A program made the translations under genes and the position numbers. The notes under the pieces were generated by a model. That model searched no databases. It was given only the letters and a program-made list of their open reading frames with translations, and was not told the DNA's origin. 64,000 nucleotides of DNA from Platycnemis pennipes (lineage: Eukaryota > Arthropoda > Insecta > Odonata > Platycnemididae), in assembly GCA_933228895.1 (NCBI GenBank), contig OW121847.1:80765656-80829655 (forward strand), in the 5' to 3' direction. Below, piece after piece: positions 24,501-32,943 of this stretch. Within the stretch, counting starts at the first letter, position 1, and the number at the start of each line of letters is the position of its first letter.

Positions 24501-27500
24501 CTGACCAAAACTCCAATTGATGAACAATGACTAATTATAAACTTTATAGTGACAATAAAATATTTCAAACTCGTTTTTTTAAAAAGTTATTGGATATATA
24601 ACCCTATATGGGGGGTGATTCGTAAATAATTAACCAAGGACTACCTGCCTTCCAGACCCGAAACTCGAAACATCCTAGACCCGAAACTCGGACACTCCCC
24701 TTGTTAGAGTCACATCTTCAAAAGATGAATTTAAGTGACACAAACATGAACTTATTTAATCTAAAATAAGTAATGACAATAATGAGGAATGCATTAGAAA
24801 AAAACAGAAAACACCACCATTAATCTTAATTTGCTTAGCTTCAGAAAATGCTACATTATAACATACATACAGCCATATTATACTCTTCCGTGACGTAGAT
24901 ATGAAACACAAATCGCCCTCCATGCCAGTCACCTTCATCAGGAGTCACACACAAGTGAAAGTCATAAAGAGTATGAGGATCTAGAAAAGTGGTCAGGCAT
25001 GTTGGAGGTAGAGTGCTTTCCATTTCTTGCACCTATTGCCATTAAAAAAAAAGAAAACAGTAAGATAAACATATTTTATATATGTCAGATTTCTTAATGT
25101 CAGTAAAAATCCATTTTTTTAAAAATCATGACTTCTGATAGTCATATTAGGAAAATATGAATCATAGTTCACAAATGTGTCATGATTTCCTTTTCTTAAG
25201 TAGAGCACTAATTTCTTATGCCTACAAGAAGCTAGATCTACAGTGAAAGAGGCTTAGCACAGTATGGATACAGCAAATGAATCATACTAAATAAGTATTG
25301 AGCGCAAATGGTCAATACTCATTTCAAGAAAACCTCAAAAGTCAGAACATGTTCCCTAATTTTCTTTGCCATACAGGCCATAATGTAAAAAAAACTATGC
25401 ACTACACATGATAAAACCTATTTCTCATAAAAATATTAAAATATGACCCCATCCAAAGCTAATACTTTTGGTTTAATAACAGCGCTCATTAACCCAATTA
25501 ATTTGTTGACAGTCATAATCCACTTACAATTTCAATTTATTCGATACTTCTTGGAAGCAGCTCCGACCTTCTGAAGATAGAAAAGAATGTAACTTTGTTA
25601 CATTTTGTAAGTAATGCTAAGGAAATTTATTTAACTAGGGTGAATGGAATCCCATTCTCATATAGCTGATGCCTCTCCCCATGCAACAATCCATGGACAA
25701 ATTCATCTAGCATTGGTATTTTCATTACTTAATTATAAATGTATTCAATTTTTTATCTTATACACTCTTAATGTGCTCAAATTCACGCATTTTATGTTAC
25801 TGATTATGCCACCATATTATTTTATACCTTCTGCTTCCTTGTGTGGACATTCAAATATATTACAGATAAACTTAATTCTAAGCATCCGTCTAGAGCTTTC
25901 ACATGTTACCCCTGCTTAGTGAACACATTACAAATAGACACAGGGCACAGCATTTTTATTAATAGGAAAATATAATCATCCAATATCACATAAAAATAGC
26001 AAAGAACGATGTCATTGAAAGCTATCACATTTCTCCTTCAAAATAACCCTGTTGAAACAGTGAAAAACATATACATTACATTACAGTGAACAACATATAC
26101 AGTACATTTATTTCTTGGAAAGTATGCAATTTTCTACCACCACAATTAAAATTCATTAAGATTTTCACTCAAAGAGACTATCAGTCTAGCAATATTACCC
26201 TGCTTAAGCAGTTTTTACGTGGAATGTATGATGAACATGTAAAAACCAGACAATGGAGGTGTTGAATGCTATGAGTGGCTGCAGAGGGGAGCTACACCAA
26301 AGCAATTGGACAAATATTTTACCAAACTGCGCACTAATTTTACAGCATTTTCTATCACAATTTAAATCCATTTGATTTTAATCAATAAGCCCTGTTAAAA
26401 CCTTATTTACAAATTAAAGTATTTGACATTAAAAAGTTTTTTGACTTCTTTTCTTCACATTGTTTTTTTTTCAAATTTTTTTGACTACATCTTTAAGATT
26501 TATGTCATCAGGCAGATGATTAAAGAAAATACATCTTGCATAGGATAGACTTCTGTCAAAAGTTGCCAGGCCCTGAGGTACCACTACAAAATCTTCATTT
26601 CTACAGATGCAGTAGTTATGCGCTACAGCACCTGTTCAGTAACAGAGCCAGATTTGGGAGATGTTCTTTCATCCTTTTGTTTTCTCCCAAAAAACACTGC
26701 AATCCTAACCTATTCCTCTCCTCTAACCCTCACCTCCTTCTCACTTAACGAAAAAGAAAGTAGGTACTTAGGTAATTCCACGATTTATTTTGAATGACTC
26801 GACCGGTTTCAACCTTTGCAGGTCATCATCAGGAGTCCTGATCCTGAGTCCTGAACAACTCCTGATGATGACCTGCAAAGGTTGAAACTGGTCGAGTCAT
26901 TCAAAATAAATCGTGGAATTAACTAAGTACTTTCTTTTTCGTTATGTCTAAATTCCACCAAGTCAACTTGCTGACTATCGATTATACTCCTTCTCACTTG
27001 TGCAGATATGTGTACCACTAACCCTGAACCCATAACTTTGTAACTGAAGATGACACCTATACATTGAAACTAGCCACACCCAATAAATTCTAAGTGGCAA
27101 TATACTTAAGTTCAGTTTTCTCATGTGACCATAAATTTTCACTGTGTTACACCAAAAACCATTGAGTGTTTACGTACTTCAAATTGAACCACAGCAAAAA
27201 TATCATTGGCTCTAGAGAGATCAAATGGTTGGTGTCATCTGGTGGTACATCTAGGTTTCCTGATACAAATTGCCTTCTGTCGGACAGAAAGAGTCTTAAC
27301 CAGTCATTTGCTTTACCAGATATACCATAAATACATAGTTTCCTGAGCATAATATCATGGTTTACACTGTCAAAAGATTTCTTAAGTCATAAAATACACC
27401 AATAACACTATCATGCTTATCCATACCATTTAAAACGAAGTACCTTTTTAGATGGTTGTTTCAGGGCATTTACCTCTTTCATGTAGGTATTCAAACACCT

Positions 27501-30500
27501 TAGAGCAAACAGAGAGCAGAGATATGGGTCTGACATTCTCAATATTGATATTATCATCCCCTTTATGTAACAGAAGTACCTTAGCGATTTTTATTTGAGG
27601 AGAACAAACTCAAGAAGACTGCGGAAGAAGACTAAATGAAAAAGCAGTAGCAGTAAGTGATATTTTGTGGTTCCCTTCATTATGCAACATGGAAAATAGT
27701 CAAAGCCTGGGGAATAATTGGAACATATTTTGACCAGAATCATTTTTTGAGGCAGGAAAAAGAAATACAAGTGAGATGGGTGGAAACCCCAGAGTAGATG
27801 AAATATTATTAGGTGACTACTGAGCTGAGAAACAGAATCCACAAAATATCATTGAAGAAATTGGCAACTTCAATTGGAGATTATATAATTGTATCCTTAG
27901 CCTTAACCCTTTTGCTACGAACACCATTTATAAATGCTGCAGAATTTTCACCCCAGTGAACGAATGCCGTGTATAAACACTGCAAATTTTTCTACGCAAG
28001 AGAACGAACGGCATCTTAAAATGTTGCTAGGGCCAGGTAGGCAGAAAAGGTCCAAGGTGTCCTTAACGACCCTACCTCGCGGGTCTGAGGACCCTTCCTT
28101 GGCTTAGAGTCAGGGATTATCTCGACCCTTCCTCGCAGCGCCGGCCTCACTCTCGGCAGTTGTTCGCGGTCACTTGTTTGTTTATACAATGGAACAACCA
28201 GAAAAATATGTGTTTGATTCGCATGATATTTAGTACCAGAAGTTTATTCCTTATGTTTTTTGGAGTCTTTAGAAATTTTAAATGGAGCTCTAACGTTATT
28301 ATTAACAGAGTTCCAGGTTCTAGAAATCCAGTCCAGAAAGTCCAGGAGGTTCAAGCAATAATTGCTCTGCGGAAAAATCTATCTTGCACTACCATTGCAA
28401 ATATATTTGCTTAAAGATGATTCCTGAAGAAGGTAGAGCAGCAAAAAAGTTTTTATATAAAATACGGGTATGGTTGGATTATGCGGAGAATCATCTCCTA
28501 GTGCGTAACACCACAAAATATTTATTATTGAACCATTGATATGATGTCTATTGTGCTAGAGATCTTAATATTAACAGAAGAATTTCATTTAAAAGCTCTA
28601 AATGGTACTTATAACAACAGGAATTCATTTCTGTATTAACCTGCACTTAGAGTCTTACTATTATTTATTTGGGAAAAATCACTGCATTAAAAATAGTTGA
28701 CCGCAGATGCAGGCCGTGTGGGTTCTCATTCGCAAAAGGGTGAAGACAATCTCTGCTCAGTGGCCGAGGAAAGGGTTGGGAACCCCGCTAGTTCCGGTCC
28801 CATAGCAGGGGAAAGATATACCTGCTCAAAACCTTGCTTCAAAAGAGCTTCATACAGGGAGTGGAAAAAAATTCTAAAGGAACCAGCGGAAAGGAAAGCT
28901 TTTTCCTGCGTAGGACTCCGGCGTGAAAGGGTTAAGAGAGGTATGATAGGATAGAGTTGTATTTGTAGGGAGAGAAATTTCACTTAATATCTTCCAAGCA
29001 GTTTTAATTCGGTTGTTATAAACAGTGGAGTCAAAAGTGGGGGTCAGGATGGTCCAAAGGCCCTCCCCCCACAACTTTCCCCGGGTCCTTGAAAAATGAG
29101 TAGGGGTCATTCCATGCCAAATAAACCAATATTTTAACCAAATGAAACCCACCGATACATATTTCCATGAAATTTGCTGTGGAAATACACTTTGATAAGA
29201 ATAGTGACCAAATAAAATTTTAGCCTCCTACTATCAATAGTTTCACAAATGTGAGCGATTGAAATTTGGGCATGGCCCCTATAGTACTGCAACATGTAAC
29301 ACATGTTGATTTTTGTTTTCACCCATAACTCCATTTCTATTGCATAAAAAATCATTACATTTTTTCCTGGAGCTAATAAGTCTAAAGTGATCCCAGAAAT
29401 ATCATTACATATGCCATACATGAAATATTTCTGCAGAAAAAAAATAAATACAACAAAAAAATCCAACATGTACCAATTTCAAATGACTGTATCCACAGCG
29501 AAAGGCGATGGGAATCCAGACTCATAGTTTTGTTTAAAATAATTGTTAGTGTATGAGCTAAGTTCCTGTAAAAACAACTTATGAATCCTGCATTGCTTTT
29601 AGTAGAAAAATGACTTATTCTTACTCGAGGGAAAAAATGACATATATTTCAAGGGACACACAATGAAAATGAAATTACATGATAAAGAAGGGAGAAAATC
29701 ATCTATTTTTGTGATGAAAGCAATATTCGAGCATGAATCTTCACACCATAGTCAATTGTAATGGCTAGCAGAGTAGCATACCCAAAAGCAACTATGTGAA
29801 TGTGCACCCTCTTACTGTTAATTTTATGCCATCAGGTGTATTTGAGCTGAAGGAGTTTTGAGTACTAAAAGAGAATTACTCGAACTAGAGTACATTATTA
29901 TGCAGTTGTACTATGTATGCACCACTACTTGTAATCTTGGGCCATAGTCTTATTTTGTTGCATTCAGAGATGAAATCTTAGCCAATTCATGCACGATGCT
30001 ATCTCTTCCATTGCCAATAGTAAACTGAATGGCATGATAGAAAATTTAAAGGCAGCAGAGACAACCAGCAAGTTTTTTCTCAGTATCAGGAGTGTTAAAA
30101 TTGGTAGACCCTTCCTATGAGAGTCAAAGTAGTGGTGAAGATGAGAGTGGCAGTCAAGCCATTGGGCAAAAGGCAGATGACTTGGATGACTTGGTGACCA
30201 AAATAAAGGAAAAACTACCTACAGTGACAGACAGACTAAAATTCAAATGCTGACCTTAGACCCTTCACCTTGGTGAATGAAAAAAAATTATGAGTGAATT
30301 TATGAATGTGAGTGAATTTTTTTGACTACTCAGACAGGCAAAAAAGCTTCTTAATGAGAAGGGAATACTTGCAACACTGTCACCCTGTGCAGGGAAACAA
30401 CATCCAATCTCCACTGTAGAACTGGTGAAAAATTTTTATGAACTCAATGAAAATTCTAGAAAGATTCCAGGTGTGAAGTAGTGAAGTCAGTGTGAGTAAA

Positions 30501-31530
30501 AATGACTACATGCAGAAAATACTTACTCTATGTAACCTTAAGGAAATACACTTTACATGTTCGCCAAACAGCAATATCCACAAGAAAAAATTGGTTTCTC
30601 AAAATTTTGTTCCCTTAGACAAAATATATGGTGTGTGATTGCTGGTGCTTCTGGAACTCATTCAGATGTGTCTGCGTCATACACCAAAACATCTTTCACT
30701 CACTCTGTGATTCAACACAAAGGTTGGTCTTTGATAGGGGAGAGTAGAGCTCACCCCGTACTAAGCCAATTGCGTGTGAAATTCACACATTCAGGGTAGG
30801 GCGAGTTCCTTTCCCTGTGACACCTGCGATTTCCTACGAAGTTCTGACACGCAGAAAATCGAATCGCGAGGATTTTAGTTTGGAGTGTCCTGAAAGACTC
30901 TTCTGCTTTGGGATTTGAACCCGGGACCCTCAGGTCAGTAGCTCAGCGCTCTACCCACTAGGCCACCACGACCCCCATCAACACATAAAATTGATGATTA
31001 GTGCTATGCAATAGAAGGATACACACAAGGAGTCAATGGATATAATCATTTGTTACAGAAACAATACAGAATTTATACTCAGAAAATGCTCAAACTGTCC
31101 GGATCCTTCAAGGCTTAAGGATATTCTAAATGATTACTTTTGTGAATATGACCCCTCTGATACAGTGAAATACAGGCAGTGGGTTTCTACTGATAGAGGA
31201 GAACTGTAATCATGTACCACATCAATGTATGTACTCTGGATAGTCTACGTCTCTAAATAAACAAACTAATTCCACATTATTATATCACGTACATTGACCA
31301 TAAAGGTAAAATGGAATATAAATAACGACTTATAGGATAGGATGCTTATAACAGGATGGAAGTGAAAATGACATATCATTATCCTTCACTAGCATTAGCA
31401 TGACAAAAATGAATACCTCTCTAATTAGAAGTTTATCACGAATGGAAATTCTTTTTACAGGCTCCTGCAGACTAGATGAACTACGCTGATCGTCGGTATC
31501 CTTCTTCAGTTTTCTCGTCAAAGTAATCAT
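15417..31530 (-). CDS. UBE2F: NEDD8-conjugating enzyme UBE2F, four exons
   Basis: Exons on minus are 31530-31417, 25032-24871, 18714-18553 and 15533-15417. All junctions are phase 0 and give 184 residues, close to vertebrate UBE2F. UBE2F takes NEDD8 from the UBA3-NAE1 E1 and passes it, with RBX2, to CUL5. The N-terminal tail ([10 protein letters not shown], then [11 protein letters not shown]) is the E1-docking extension typical of NEDD8 E2s. The UBC fold follows, with [11 protein letters not shown], the E2 HPN motif (WHPNIS, 103-108), catalytic Cys114 in GDVCLSLL, and [19 protein letters not shown], which distinguishes UBE2F from UBE2M. The start is ATG 31530, matching the family start. The gene lies head to head with VPS25. 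The introns are large and hold many transposons. Confidence 0.93.
15878..16040. repeat. Foldback (palindromic) element 1
   Basis: Two arms of about 70 bp (15878-15945 and 15970-16040) are near-perfect inverted copies separated by about 24 bp. The right arm reads CTGAAGATGC...GTGAAACCTGGTCGC. The layout, a CTGA.GATG block then GAAAC.GGTCG, recurs in foldback element 2. The unit has no coding capacity and lies in UBE2F intron 3. Confidence 0.8.
16041..18552. other. UBE2F intron 3, nothing further recognised
   Basis: AT-rich intronic sequence between exon 3 and foldback element 1. No domain, RNA gene or paired repeat was recognised. Confidence 0.5.
18553..18714 (-). CDS. UBE2F: UBE2F exon 3 (catalytic cysteine)
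   Basis: Fifty-four codons between TTGCAG| and TTTACG|GTAAGC, phase 0. It contains WHPNIS, the catalytic cysteine (residue 114) in GDVCLSLL, and the UBE2F signature [14 protein letters not shown]. Confidence 0.95.
18715..20268. other. UBE2F intron 2, proximal part, nothing recognised
   Basis: AT-rich intronic sequence up to the TIR element at 20269. A pyrimidine-rich open frame at 19184-19552 (+) resembles no protein I know and is not called. Confidence 0.5.
20269..20366 (+). repeat. Left terminal inverted repeat of the 4.4-kb element
   Basis: Reads CAAGGGGAGTGTCCGAG, then GCAGGTAGTCCTTGG and TTATTTACGAATCACC, and matches the complement of 24585-24703. It lacks a ~23-bp duplicated GAGTTTCGGGTCTAGGATGT block present in the right arm. 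Confidence 0.8.
20544..20804 (+). pseudogene. Possible DDE-transposase remnant
   Basis: An 86-codon frame with DERLIDDFN and LKVIPPKCM. The second resembles the 'IPP..T.l.QP.D' segment of some DDE transposases, but the following residues do not match well. It may be the decayed transposase of the surrounding TIR element. The resemblance is weak. Confidence 0.25.
21512..24468 (+). mobile_element. hAT-superfamily transposon, degraded
   Basis: The left end CAGTGGTGGATTTAGGGGG and right end ...GCTGAATCCACCCCTG are inverted, in the classic hAT CAGNGGTGGATT style. Both ends are followed inward by GGTCATGACC. A transposase remnant lies at 22723-23290. The 8-bp flanks (ATTCCAGG and GACGATGG) do not match, so no target duplication is visible. 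The flanks resemble the two halves of a tRNA-like SINE (GGTTCGAGACTC on minus), suggesting insertion into one. A second hAT-like end, CAGGCACGTAGCCAGGGGGG at 22548, may mark a further nested copy. Confidence 0.65.
22723..23290 (+). pseudogene. hAT transposase C-terminal remnant
   Basis: In-frame pieces, broken by stops at 22975 and 23161, encode [13 protein letters not shown], then [20 protein letters not shown] and [10 protein letters not shown], and finally a frame-shifted [13 protein letters not shown]. The '[15 protein letters not shown]' block is the conserved C-terminal dimerisation region of hAT transposases of the type often annotated as 52-kDa PKR-inhibitor-repressor-like. The N-terminal catalytic part is missing or unrecognisable, so it is not functional. 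Confidence 0.8.
24585..24703 (-). repeat. Right terminal inverted repeat of the 4.4-kb element
   Basis: The inverted partner of 20269-20366, ending ...CTCGGACACTCCCCTTG and followed by TTA. It carries an extra copy of the CCCGAAACTCG motif, which makes it longer than the left arm. Confidence 0.8.
24871..25032 (-). CDS. UBE2F: UBE2F exon 2
   Basis: Fifty-four codons between AATAG| and AATATGGCT|GTATGT, phase 0 at both ends. It encodes [10 protein letters not shown] and [13 protein letters not shown] through EEYNMA, and the next exon continues with PPQVRC as in other E2 enzymes. Confidence 0.9.
25033..26745. other. UBE2F intron 1, distal part, nothing recognised
   Basis: AT-rich intronic sequence between exon 2 and foldback element 2. 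No coding potential or paired repeat was recognised. Confidence 0.5.
26746..26944. repeat. Foldback (palindromic) element 2
   Basis: A 199-bp inverted repeat with arms of about 85-90 bp: TAACGAAAAAGAAAGTA... inverts to ...TACTTTCTTTTTCGTTA. The right arm carries CTGATGATGACCTGCAAAGG then TTGAAACTGGTCGAGTC, where ACCT-GCAA-AGGT can form a small stem. The left arm has a 2-bp indel relative to the right. It lies in UBE2F intron 1. Confidence 0.85.
27147..27600 (-). pseudogene. Non-LTR retrotransposon reverse-transcriptase fragment
   Basis: On minus, a frame gives [17 protein letters not shown], the conserved RT segment preceding the fingers. After a frameshift it gives [15 protein letters not shown] and [20 protein letters not shown], the RT palm region with the first catalytic Asp (FDSVNHD). 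The YxDD block and the ends are absent, so this is a truncated copy inside UBE2F intron 1. Confidence 0.75.
27907..28931. mobile_element. piggyBac-type non-autonomous element
   Basis: Flanked by TTAA on both sides (27903-27906 and 28932-28935), with ends CCCTTTTGCTACG and CGGCGTGAAAGGG. TTAA plus CCCTTT.../...AAAGGG termini is the piggyBac signature. The 1.0-kb interior is GC-richer than its surroundings and encodes no recognisable transposase. Confidence 0.7.
29107..31260 (+). mobile_element. Decayed copy of the long-TIR DDE transposon family
   Basis: The left end GGGTCATTCCATGCCAAAT resembles the terminus of the element at 34000-42044. Broken frames encode the same protein blocks in the same order: [13 protein letters not shown] (near 30430), [10 protein letters not shown] and [12 protein letters not shown] (30590-30665), and, after a SINE insertion, [14 protein letters not shown] and [10 protein letters not shown] (31095-31200). 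The corresponding blocks of the other copy are FYKNDNVSQCMPGEKD, GASGAHAVCAC and CSDCLGIYNIK...QWLNTDR. Many stops are present. No right end was recognised before UBE2F exon 1. Confidence 0.65.
30722..30977 (-). repeat. tRNA-derived SINE (family A), inverted copy
   Basis: Reverse-complement relative of 8909-9182: B box complement (GGATTTGAACCCGGGACC), A-box region (GCTCAGCGCTCTACCCACTA) and the GAGCTCACCCCGTACTAAGCC tail in matching order. It is flanked by TCAACACAAA (30713-30722) and TCAACACATAAA (30978-30989), a likely target duplication. It interrupts the transposase remnant of the surrounding DNA element. Confidence 0.85.
31417..31530 (-). CDS. UBE2F: UBE2F exon 1 (start codon, E1-docking tail)
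   Basis: Thirty-eight codons from ATG (complement of 31528-31530) to AGAGAG|GTATTC. It encodes the basic N-terminal extension and [10 protein letters not shown], the start of the first UBC helix. Confidence 0.9.
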
Positions 31531-32893
31531 ATTTACGCCTATGATGAATACAGGAATTGGTTTCAAAATACACCGAGGAGATACACTATGAAATTCCTTA
31601 ATGTAGACTCAAATATAACTAAAAAAAATTGGTACCTCTTCTTCAATAATGGTCACTATGAAATGTTAGACATGTCGCTTCAACGCAATTTCGATAATAA
31701 AAATCAAAGTTTGAAGCCCACAAAATCCGGAACCTTATACGCTTTCTTCGGCAACATATTGCGCCTGACTGTAACTCTGCTGTTTTCCCTTTTTTTTGTG
31801 GTTTTTGGACTAGGCAAGGAACATGTAATATATTTGGACTAAGGATCAGGGAGTGCCTTTAAATCTGACGGAGAACCTTGAAACTACCACGAGACAGCTG
31901 ATACGATGGTATAAGCGGGAAAGTAAATTTAAAGCAGGCAGTTAACTGCCTGCTTTAAAAGTTGTATTCATCAATGGGAACATGAATGTGTGCACATATT
32001 CATGAAAGGGAAATTCATGTCACCACAGAGCGATCAGGAGATCTTGTTTTTATTAAGAATTCATAAGCGTAAATTATCCTGGTTTTAAAGAATCCATTAT
32101 GCGGTCGATGCAAGCATCCGAAACTGCTTTTGTGTAGCATTTGAATAGACAGGTGCATGAATATGAAAATTACATTTATTATTGAAATTACACAGATAAA
32201 TTAAAAACCTTTGAGTGGAATATGAAGAATGAGGGGCAGAGAAAGAAAAATGCAGAGGGACGGCAGTAAAATTGATAAAGAATATTTCAAAAAGTTGGCC
32301 ACGGTGCATGGCTACATTAGGTGATAATTAAGAAATTCCTATGAAGACTACAAGGAACGAAAGTGGTCGCTATGCTAAAGTGTGCACTACCCGATGTGTT
32401 TGTGTACGGAATAATGGAAATCAGAAAATAATTGTGTATTATACATTTACGGTCGCGTCGTTACAAATACACGTCGTGACTTTAGGCCTGACATAGACTG
32501 ATCCACGAGAGACTTCTTCCATGACTGATCGAGACGGCCTTGTAAGGTTTATATACACACCAAGGAGAGTAAGGAAGTTCTATACTCCTTGATACACACC
32601 ACCTTGCGTGCTTGCGTTTCCCATTTCCGTCATCGTGCGGAAATCTGTAAATCCAATGCGTCTTGTGAGCAGTTGGTGAGCAGTTCAACTGGTTCATCCC
32701 ATGACAGATAGATGTCATATGAGTTTGAATAATGTGAAAACAACACAGTACCCGTTGCCTTTGTTGGAATACGGGAATACGGGTGAATAAATTTGGCTGA
32801 CGTAATAAACAAATGCTTTCTGTCAAAAATCTAGATTCGGAACTTCCATAAATTTGCCTGTGGGAAACATAAATAGGCAATAAAGTAAGAAGA
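31531..32893. promoter_or_regulatory. Divergent UBE2F-VPS25 intergenic / promoter region
   Basis: 1.36 kb separates the start codons of UBE2F (minus) and VPS25 (plus). It must hold both 5' leaders and promoters, possibly shared. It contains a perfect 32-bp palindrome at 31928-31959. The open frame 32482-32880 on minus resembles nothing known and is not called. No TATA box or initiator can be assigned reliably. Confidence 0.5.
31928..31959. repeat. Perfect 32-bp palindrome
   Basis: TTTAAAGCAGGCAGTT followed directly by its exact reverse complement, with no spacer and GTTAAC at the centre. It sits about 400 bp upstream of the UBE2F start and 935 bp upstream of the VPS25 start. It could be a dimeric transcription-factor site, a cruciform-prone repeat or the relic of a small element. 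Confidence 0.9.
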
Positions 32894-32943
32894 ATGGCAG
32901 ATGTTGAGTGGCCATGGCAATATGACTTTCCTCCGTTTTTTAC
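32894..32943 (+). CDS. VPS25: VPS25 exon 1
   Basis: Start ATG 32894, then DVEWPWQYDFPPFFT, the highly conserved VPS25 N-terminus. It ends in phase 2 at TTTTAC|GTGAGT. Confidence 0.92.

Larger units (their letters stand above)
20269..24703. mobile_element. 4.4-kb TIR DNA transposon with nested insertions
   Basis: Termini are inverted copies (20269-20366 and 24585-24703) beginning CAAGGGGAGTGTCCGAGTTT. Direct TTA trinucleotides at 20266-20268 and 24704-24706 fit a 3-bp target duplication, as in PIF/Harbinger-type elements, but the superfamily is not proven. Internally there is a second inverted pair (about 20457-20500 and 21215-21255), a ~65-bp direct repeat (20987 and 21385), a small possible DDE remnant (IPPKCM, 20544-20804) and a hAT element (21512-24468). 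The element lies in UBE2F intron 2. Confidence 0.7.

Noticed and set aside
32482..32880. 132-codon open frame on minus upstream of VPS25
   Set aside because: It resembles no family, overlaps the VPS25 leader region and shows no splice or codon signature of a gene.
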